Assembly: GCA_031264395.1 (NCBI GenBank)
Contig: JAISEB010000133.1
Location: 1-9,598, forward strand
Reading direction: 5' to 3'
Length of the DNA stretch: 9,598 nt
Source of the DNA: Treponema sp.
GTDB taxonomy: Bacteria > Spirochaetota > Spirochaetia > Treponematales > Breznakiellaceae
Positions 1-5,011 of this stretch are shown here, in pieces. How positions within the stretch are numbered: the first letter of the stretch is position 1; each line of letters begins with the position of its first letter. Below the pieces are notes generated by a model, which was given only the letters and a program-made list of their open reading frames with translations, ran no database searches and was not told the origin of the DNA. The translations under genes and the position numbers were made by a program.

Positions 1-275
1 TTGATCTTTCCCAGCTCATCCTCGTTCAGGTACTTGTCCGACACCCCCGATCCCTCGCTGACTCCGTAAAGATCGTCCAGCAGAGAAGCCCCCCGGGGCA
101 GCACGTTGATGTTCGCGCCGTAGGTTTTCAGTTCCTGGTTTACCTTGTCCCCCACGTCGAGCATCACGTTCAGCATGGCCGTGGCCAGGGAAGATCCCAG
201 GGCGATTGTAAAGGCGACCATCAGCATCTTCTTCCACTGCCTGATTAGGGCGCCCCTGATCATTCTCCAAAACAT
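1..275 (-). CDS. FtsX/MacB-like ABC transporter permease, N-terminal part (P19-type iron-uptake cluster)
   Basis: Only the first 91 codons are inside the window; the gene continues past the left edge. The start is the ATG at 273-275, preceded by a strong GAGGGGG ribosome site about 5 bases upstream. The protein starts MFWRMIRGALIRQW, then has one membrane helix at about residues 18-39 and an extracytoplasmic stretch containing the phrase YGANINVLP (52-60). A short cytoplasmic tail, TM1, then a YGAN-type segment is typical of the FtsX-like permeases that accompany P19/FTR1 systems (as in Campylobacter Cj1661/Cj1662). Such permeases usually work in pairs with an ATPase, probably to move or reduce iron across the inner membrane or to export a cofactor; the exact job is not settled. 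It lies on the same strand as the P19 cluster but 325 bases downstream, with a repeat in between. An overlapping ORF in another frame (from 279) has no membrane segment and is not real. Confidence 0.85.
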   Translation of the reverse strand, partial: MFWRMIRGALIRQWKKMLMVAFTIALGSSLATAMLNVMLDVGDKVNQELKTYGANINVLPRGASLLDDLYGVSEGSGVSDKYLNEDELGKI

Positions 276-600
276 ACACGCCCCCTCTGCAGCGTTTAAG
301 CCGGTCTCAAACCCAAAGTTCTGAAAAAGCCTTGTTCATCTACCAAACCGAATATCAAGTCAGGTCTATGCCGTAAGGAAATAGTTATACCGCATCACCA
401 TATGGGCGCATCCGGCGCGAGCGCCGGACCGGGCTTTGCGGGGCTCCGCTATCGCTCCGGCCTCCTCGACCCGCCAAGGCGGGTCTGCGGTGGCGCGCTA
501 AGTCCACCTGCGGTGGACACGCGCCCCCTCCAATCCCTTGCGCGTTTCAACGGCCGTGCATTTTCTCTAAAAAACTAAAAATCCGGCCTACCCATAAGCG
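276..600. other. Gene-free gap between the DUF2318 gene and the permease
   Basis: No ORF or RNA gene is supported here. About 400-553 is filled by a GC-rich palindromic repeat, listed separately. The remainder (276-400) is less GC-rich. On the minus strand a TATAAC hexamer near 380-390 could serve as a -10 box for the permease, but I see no good -35, so this is a weak idea. The sequence just after the DUF2318 stop has T-rich stretches on the minus strand but no convincing stem, so read-through into the permease remains possible. Confidence 0.6.
400..553 (-). repeat. GC-rich multi-hairpin intergenic repeat, copy 1
   Basis: This block carries three perfect short hairpins: 411-418 with 421-428 (TCCGGCGC stem, 2-base loop), 468-475 with 478-485 (GACCCGCC stem, 2-base loop), and 502-508 with 512-518 (GTCCACC stem, 3-base loop). 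Read on the minus strand it contains the string AGCGATAGCGGAG, then GCAAAGCCCGGTCC, then a GGCGC stem. The same order (AGCGA.AGCG, GCAAA, GCCCGRTCC, closing hairpin) recurs at 8808-8911 on the plus strand, so the two look like members of one dispersed family. The limits are approximate because no terminal repeats or target duplications are visible. Its position inside an iron-uptake gene string could affect transcription or mRNA stability. Confidence 0.6.
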
Positions 601-1857
601 TTACTTAAATCTGGTCCGTTCTTTTTCCAGATCCTCCGTGTCGATTATCATATTCCCGCTCCGCAGGGTGTAGGCCAGGGGCACGGGGTTGCAGCCCCCC
701 TTAAAGCCGATAGTAGAAATGTTCATCACCACGTCGCAGAGCCGGCAGATTACCTCCCCCTTCCGCTCGTAGTAACCCGTGGGCCCGCAAATATCGCAGG
801 CGTCAAGGCCCACGCCGTAGGCAACGGCGCTTTTTTTTATGACGATAAACCGCACCTCAGTCCCGTCCGACGCGTTCCACGCGAAGCGGTGAAGGCGCCC
901 GTCTTCAATCTGCCCTATGGGTATCCTGATCTCCTCCCCCGCTATGGTCATGGGCTCCGCGGGAGAAAGAACCACGGGACGTTCGTTGTACGCCTTGAGC
1001 GCGGTAAAAGACAAAAGCAAAGAGAAGAGGCCCGCGATGGACAGTACCGCCCGGCGCCGTGACCTTCTTAGGCCCGCCCTGAGTTTCCGCAGCTCGGCGG
1101 GATTCCGGTATTCAAGGCGGGGGCGCATAAAAACGGCAAGGAGGCCGAAAAGAACAAGGGAAGAGAGCCCCATGATGCCATAAAGAAAAACAATGTTGTT
1201 GTTTACCGCAACGCTGATGACGGCGAAAAGCGTCTGGTTAAGGGGAATGATACGGCGGGCGATCAGGTACCGCATGATTGCCGTTACCTGGTTAACCATG
1301 TTGACCACAAGAACGGCCGAAAGGATCACGGGCGTCCCCGCTCCGGGAAGCGCAACCGCCGACCTGAAAATTCCGAAGGCGGCAAGCGCCGAAAGGGCAA
1401 GCCCCCCGGCGAAGCCCGCCAGCTTGAAAAGAAAATCGGTGCTGACAATGCTTTCGCCCGCAAGGGTGAACTCCGAAGGATACAGAAGAATGTCGGGAAG
1501 CGCGTAAAAAAGAAGGGCGGCCTCAAGAACGCCGGCCACGCTGTAAAGAAAGATGGGGCTTTTCTTTTCACCTTTTTTTTGTCTTGAAAAATCAATCCAG
1601 AACAGAAAAAGGAAGAGAATCCCCGCGACAAGGGCAACGGCGGACACCCCCGTGGAAAGCCTCGCGCGGTTGATGAGGGCCGTAGTCCTCCTTAGTACCG
1701 CGACAATGACGGAAAGCCCCGCACCGGCGGCGCATCCCAGCGCGAGCCGCTTTAAGGCGGAAGCTTCCTTTGTGCGTAAAACAACGGCAAACAGCATTGC
1801 CGAAAAAATCCCGGCGGCAAGAGAATTTTCCGCCGCCAGGATAAAATACCTTATCAC
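601..1857 (-). CDS. Membrane protein with C-terminal DUF2318 cysteine domain (P19 iron-uptake cluster)
   Basis: This 418-residue protein has about eight or nine hydrophobic segments (roughly 5-27, 37-57, 70-90, 101-122, 140-166, 177-199, 208-246, 270-288). A soluble C-terminal domain of about 125 residues follows. That domain matches DUF2318: an HRF segment at 323-325, CDIC at 354-357, GYY at 361-363, CRLC at 371-374 and GGCNPVPL at 387-394. The four cysteines in two CxxC pairs plus C389 suggest a bound metal or Fe-S/redox centre facing the periplasm. In P19/FTR1 clusters this family is thought to supply electrons or handle iron redox chemistry; that is inferred from neighbours, not shown. 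The start is GTG at 1855-1857, with only a weak GGGGT upstream, 33 bases after the P19 stop, so translation may depend on coupling. Two eight-base A runs (minus strand) lie in the coding frame. Confidence 0.88.
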   Translation of the reverse strand: MIRYFILAAENSLAAGIFSAMLFAVVLRTKEASALKRLALGCAAGAGLSVIVAVLRRTTALINRARLSTGVSAVALVAGILFLFLFWIDFSRQKKGEKKSPIFLYSVAGVLEAALLFYALPDILLYPSEFTLAGESIVSTDFLFKLAGFAGGLALSALAAFGIFRSAVALPGAGTPVILSAVLVVNMVNQVTAIMRYLIARRIIPLNQTLFAVISVAVNNNIVFLYGIMGLSSLVLFGLLAVFMRPRLEYRNPAELRKLRAGLRRSRRRAVLSIAGLFSLLLSFTALKAYNERPVVLSPAEPMTIAGEEIRIPIGQIEDGRLHRFAWNASDGTEVRFIVIKKSAVAYGVGLDACDICGPTGYYERKGEVICRLCDVVMNISTIGFKGGCNPVPLAYTLRSGNMIIDTEDLEKERTRFK

Positions 1858-1890
1858 GGTTTGATTATACCCCGTTACGTCCCGCGTTCA

Positions 1891-2472
1891 CTACCACTGG
1901 GGTCCTGTATAATCAACATCCCATTCGGCCCTGAGGGGCTGTCCCCAGAATCTGCCGGGTACGCCCGTCGCCTGATCCACATGGAGCACATAGCCCTGGG
2001 CTTCGGGGTTCTGTATAAGGAAAATTACCTTGTACCGGCCGACGCCGTTCAGCTTGACGTTCGCGCCGTAGTGGGGGCCGTCGCTGGCGTTCATGGGCAT
2101 GAACGTGCCTTCCGACTTCCAGCCCGACGCCTGGCTGATCTCATAGCGTACGGTCAGGTTGGGAACAAAGTCCCCGACGCCGTAGCCAAGATCGTTTTCC
2201 AGCGCCGAAATATCCGCCTCGATGTGAATATCGGCCTGGGACGCCGGAAGCCCGGCCGCCGCGGGAAGCATGTCGACAGGCTGAAAGTACACGCCCGCGA
2301 CATTGAGAGGCCCGAGTTCAAAATCGTCCCCCAGAGGGAATTCCTCAAATCCGGCGTCTTCGCCAGGATTCACCGTGCTGGCGGGACGCGCCCCCTGCTG
2401 CCCTCCCCCGGCGAAAACAAATCCCGCCGAAAGGCAAATCAACATAAAAACAATCAAGGTTCTCCGTGTCAT
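1891..2472 (-). CDS. P19/Tpd-family periplasmic iron- and copper-binding protein
   Basis: This 193-residue protein begins with a signal peptide (residues 1-21, hydrophobic core LIVFMLICLSAGFVF, likely cleavage after VFA). The mature part matches the P19/Tp34 (Tpd) family, dimeric periplasmic proteins that bind ferrous or ferric iron beside a structural copper. The ligand pattern of Campylobacter P19, as I recall it, is preserved with the right spacing: H83 and E85 (HxE), M127, D131 and H134, and H164. It presumably hands iron to the FTR1 permease encoded just upstream. The start is the ATG at 2470-2472 with GGAGGAG about 8 bases upstream, and the gap from the FTR1 stop is 27 bases. T. pallidum Tp34 is a lipoprotein, but here I see no convincing lipobox: the only early cysteine (C13) lies inside the hydrophobic core. 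The protein therefore looks freely periplasmic. Confidence 0.9.
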   Translation of the reverse strand: MTRRTLIVFMLICLSAGFVFAGGGQQGARPASTVNPGEDAGFEEFPLGDDFELGPLNVAGVYFQPVDMLPAAAGLPASQADIHIEADISALENDLGYGVGDFVPNLTVRYEISQASGWKSEGTFMPMNASDGPHYGANVKLNGVGRYKVIFLIQNPEAQGYVLHVDQATGVPGRFWGQPLRAEWDVDYTGPQW

Positions 2473-2499
2473 AACTGAGACTCCTCCTGATATTTTTTC

Positions 2500-4038
2500 T
2501 CAAGCCACAAGGCCCGAGTTGGTCACTTTGGAATTGCCGCGCCCGCCTTTTCTGCGCAGCTGAAAGACAAAGACGGCCACGGTTATTGCGAGAAGCGCGA
2601 TCTGGGGGATCAGCGTTTCAAGGGTCGGATAGATCCCCAGTATGTCAACCGTCCCCATGCCCGGTATTGTAGTAACGCCTATTACGTTACCTTCCTGCAA
2701 CTCCTTGACGCCGTTCCCCAGAAAACTAATCGACATGACAAAAAGCAGGATGCTTGTGCCAAGGAAGAAGGGCTTGAGGGGAATTTTAATGCTGAGAAAA
2801 CGGATAAGAATGTAGATGACCACAAGGAGCACGCAGCCTATGCCGAAACCCAGCCAAATCATGCCGGTATAATCGCGGTTTCCGGCAAGCAGCGCCTGAT
2901 AAAACAGTATGGTTTCCGCGCCTTCCCGGAATACGGCAAGAAAGGCCGCGAAAGCCAGCGAAAACATGCTGCCGCGCGCTATTGAAGTCTGCACCTTTCC
3001 TTCGATAAATTTTGTCCAGGCTTCGGCTTCCGCCTTGGACACCATCCAGTTGCTCACATAAAAAAGAACCGCGACGGCAAGGAGCATGGTTGCCCCTTCG
3101 ATGATCTCCTGGTTCCTTCCACCGGAGACGCCGGCAAGCATGTTAAGGAGGAAGGCCATTCCCACGCTGAACACAAGGGCGATAACGGACCCCCAGTACA
3201 CGGGATTCACCCTCTTTTTGTTTCCGCTTTTTATAAGATAGGCGATAATGGCCCCGACAATGATGATCGCCTCAAACCCTTCCCGGACGATAATAAGAAG
3301 GGCGCCAAGAAACGCTCCCAGCGGGCCGCCCGACTTGGCGTCAAGCTGTTCCGCGTCTTCCCTGAGGTAGGTGGCAAGCGTGCCGAGGCTGTCCCTTACA
3401 TCGTCTTCGGAAGCGCCCCGGTTCATCGCCTTTTTTATCGTGCTGAACTGATACTCAACCGTACTGGCCCGCGAGCCCGAGATGCGGGTCATCACGGTCT
3501 TTTCAAAGCCTACTTTTTCATAAAACTGAAAATAGGCAATATCCACAGCTTCCACCGCGCCCTTCGCGTCGCCCGCGCGGTATTTGTCAAGGGCGCTGTC
3601 AAGGACGGCCGCCATTTCTTCCGCCGTCTTCGTCCAGTTTCTAACCGACGCCCGGGGCTCCTCCTTTCCGTCAAGGACGCCCGCGGTAACCCGCATGAGG
3701 TGGTTAAGCTGGTTCATGTCATTGCGAACTTCCTGCTGGGTCTTTCCGCCCGAAAAGGATTCCTTTACATACTCAAACCACTCGTCAATATTCCGGGCCC
3801 TTGCTTCGGAGATGACGCTTTCGACATTTCTTTCGAATTCACCCCGGTAATATTCGTTATAGGCCCTGTCCACCATGGCGCGGGCCCCTTCCGTATCGCC
3901 CGCCACATACCTGTAATACGCTTCGCTTAAAACAAGGCGCATTTCGGCTTCTACCGATTCCCAGGGCCCGGTATCGGCGAAAACGTATGAAATGCGGAAC
4001 AAACAAAAAAACAGCGCTATGACCGCGGCTTTACGCAC
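2500..4038 (-). CDS. FTR1-family iron permease with duplicated N-terminal periplasmic domain
   Basis: This 512-residue inner-membrane protein imports iron. Residues 1-21 are a signal peptide ending in VFA. Residues 22-238 are a helical, charged periplasmic region, followed by about seven membrane helices (roughly 241-269, 280-304, 313-333, 355-381, 392-416, 424-444, 474-496). The diagnostic REGxE iron-binding motifs are REGFE (252-256) and REGAE (371-375), in the first and fourth helices as expected, with an additional conserved EGATML at 314-319. The periplasmic region is an internal duplication: the segments starting at M33 and M142 align without gaps at an offset of 109 residues (shared VL, AGD, GA, VD and AY). 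The start is GTG at 4036-4038, with GGAGG five bases upstream, which decides the start. It is the first gene of the cluster, ahead of the P19 partner, and has its own promoter at 4082-4111. Confidence 0.93.
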   Translation of the reverse strand: MRKAAVIALFFCLFRISYVFADTGPWESVEAEMRLVLSEAYYRYVAGDTEGARAMVDRAYNEYYRGEFERNVESVISEARARNIDEWFEYVKESFSGGKTQQEVRNDMNQLNHLMRVTAGVLDGKEEPRASVRNWTKTAEEMAAVLDSALDKYRAGDAKGAVEAVDIAYFQFYEKVGFEKTVMTRISGSRASTVEYQFSTIKKAMNRGASEDDVRDSLGTLATYLREDAEQLDAKSGGPLGAFLGALLIIVREGFEAIIIVGAIIAYLIKSGNKKRVNPVYWGSVIALVFSVGMAFLLNMLAGVSGGRNQEIIEGATMLLAVAVLFYVSNWMVSKAEAEAWTKFIEGKVQTSIARGSMFSLAFAAFLAVFREGAETILFYQALLAGNRDYTGMIWLGFGIGCVLLVVIYILIRFLSIKIPLKPFFLGTSILLFVMSISFLGNGVKELQEGNVIGVTTIPGMGTVDILGIYPTLETLIPQIALLAITVAVFVFQLRRKGGRGNSKVTNSGLVA

Positions 4039-4081
4039 AATTACCTCCGAATCACGAACCCGCCGTAACGTACATGAGTGA

Positions 4082-4111
4082 AAGATAGCACCAACTAACT
4101 TTTTTTGTCAA
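4082..4111 (-). promoter_or_regulatory. Sigma-70-type promoter of the FTR1-P19 iron-uptake operon
   Basis: On the minus strand a perfect -35 box TTGACA (4106-4111) is followed after 18 bases by TATCTT (4082-4087), preceded by TGC, an extended -10 arrangement. Transcription would start near 4075, leaving a leader of about 37 bases before the GTG. On the plus strand a direct repeat, TTTGTCAA (4104-4111) and TTTGTCTA (4117-4124), overlaps and flanks the -35 with a 13-base period. It could be an operator for a metal regulator, but it matches neither a Fur box nor a DtxR box well. Confidence 0.65.
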
Positions 4112-4197
4112 GTATGTTTGTCTAAAATAACAATAAAAAAACCGTGTTTTTAAGCGGAAGTTGTTCGGCCGAATGCCGGGTTACATAAAATGCAAGA

Positions 4198-4288
4198 ATT
4201 TAACCACGGACCTACGGACAAACACGGACTTTTAGGACAACGCTGATTTATATTTTGTCCGTGTTGGTCTGTGTCTGTCCGTGGTAAA
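4198..4288. repeat. CACGGAC-type long hairpin element
   Basis: The left arm (about 4198-4230) carries three spaced copies of an (A)CGGAC unit: ACCACGGAC, CTACGGAC and AACACGGAC. The right arm (about 4257-4288) is its near-complement with GTCCGTG units, ending in GTCCGTGGT. The arms pair almost throughout, with about 26 bases of loop. It sits downstream of the nitroreductase stop and upstream of the FTR1 promoter, both on the minus strand. It might act as a terminator, although no clean T-run follows. It resembles the element at 8634-8731, whose unit is CACGGAG instead of CACGGAC. Elements of this look (ACCACGGA...TCCGTGGT) are scattered through many bacterial genomes with no agreed function. 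Confidence 0.75.
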
Positions 4289-4344
4289 CTTAAAAACTCG
4301 AGGTTCGGCCTGTTCACAACTCCGGTTTGCGGGAAAAGACGGCC

Positions 4345-4875
4345 TTACCAAGCGCCGTAGTGGACCCTGGCGGAATCGTAACGGCAAACAGGAGAAGGGG
4401 TTTCCGCCGGATAACCAAAGGCGACGACTGAAAAAGGCGCTATATGAGGGGGAAGGGCAAAACGGGAGGCAAGGGCGGCCATGCGGTCCCTGTCGGGATA
4501 CCAGCCGAGCCAGACGCCGCCCAGACCTTCATATGTAATCTGTATAAGGATGTTTTCGGTAGCCGCGGCAAGATCCTGAACCCACCAGGGAGCCGAAAGA
4601 CCGTCCGGGCCCTGTTCCGGGGGAACAGAACCGGCGCCAAGGTTCACGCAGGGAACTATGGCCGCGGCGGCGCCGGGACACATCCGGGCATAGGGGCTCA
4701 TGGTCCCTATGGCGGCAAGATCTTCCTTCGCGGTCACGACGAGGAATTCCCAGGGCCGCCTGTTCTTGGCGGAAGGGGCTTCAAAGGCCGCCTTCAAAAT
4801 ACGCTCTATCTTGTCCTGTTCAACGGCCTTTGGCAGAAAACCGCGCACCGAACGGCGCTCAAATATGGCGTTCAT
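4345..4875 (-). CDS. Nitroreductase-family flavoprotein
   Basis: This 176-residue protein matches small FMN-dependent nitroreductases, cytoplasmic enzymes that use NAD(P)H to reduce nitro compounds, quinones or unknown substrates. The FMN phosphate-binding start RRSVRGF is at 7-13, followed by APSAKNRRPWEFLVV (33-47), the mid helix ATENILIQ (105-112) leading into GLGGVWLGWYP (117-127), and the closing strand FSVVAFGYP (148-156). This is the usual order, and the length is normal for short members. The reading frame is open upstream to 5082, but the family starts at MNAIFERRSVR, so I place the start at the ATG at 4873-4875. The upstream ribosome site is weak (GGTAGG). A weak minus-strand promoter (TTGTCT at 4912-4917, 18 bases, TATGGT at 4888-4893) would give a very short leader. 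The gene is divergent from leuS. The substrate cannot be told from the sequence. Confidence 0.88.
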   Translation of the reverse strand: MNAIFERRSVRGFLPKAVEQDKIERILKAAFEAPSAKNRRPWEFLVVTAKEDLAAIGTMSPYARMCPGAAAAIVPCVNLGAGSVPPEQGPDGLSAPWWVQDLAAATENILIQITYEGLGGVWLGWYPDRDRMAALASRFALPPHIAPFSVVAFGYPAETPSPVCRYDSARVHYGAW

Positions 4876-4930
4876 AGGCAACAGCCTACCATATTTCCGC
4901 GCCCGAAGGATAGACAAAGGCCCGGACGCC

Positions 4931-4960
4931 TTGAAAAGGCGGCCTGTCGCCGTATATGAT
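4931..4960 (+). promoter_or_regulatory. Likely promoter of the leuS operon
   Basis: TTGAAA (4931-4936) is followed after 18 bases by TATGAT (4955-4960); both are close to sigma-70 consensus. Transcription would begin near 4967, giving a leader of about 45 bases before the leuS ATG. I see no room for a T-box or leucine attenuator in this leader. Confidence 0.55.
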
Positions 4961-5011
4961 AGATGAGCGGCAGACAGAAAGGACGGCGCATGAACGTTGG
5001 GGAGATGGAAA

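Noticed and set aside
331..337. CTTGTTC near the permease start as a second MITE end
   Set aside because: A 7-base match alone; no matching inverted end, no flanking duplication and no internal hairpins nearby.
1861..2478. Plus-strand ORF (205 codons) opposite the P19 gene
   Set aside because: The minus strand carries a signal peptide and P19 ligand pattern; the plus-strand product has no recognisable features.
4967..5011. T-box or leucine attenuator ahead of leuS
   Set aside because: The leader from the likely promoter is only about 45 bases and contains no T-box-like sequence or leucine-rich leader peptide.
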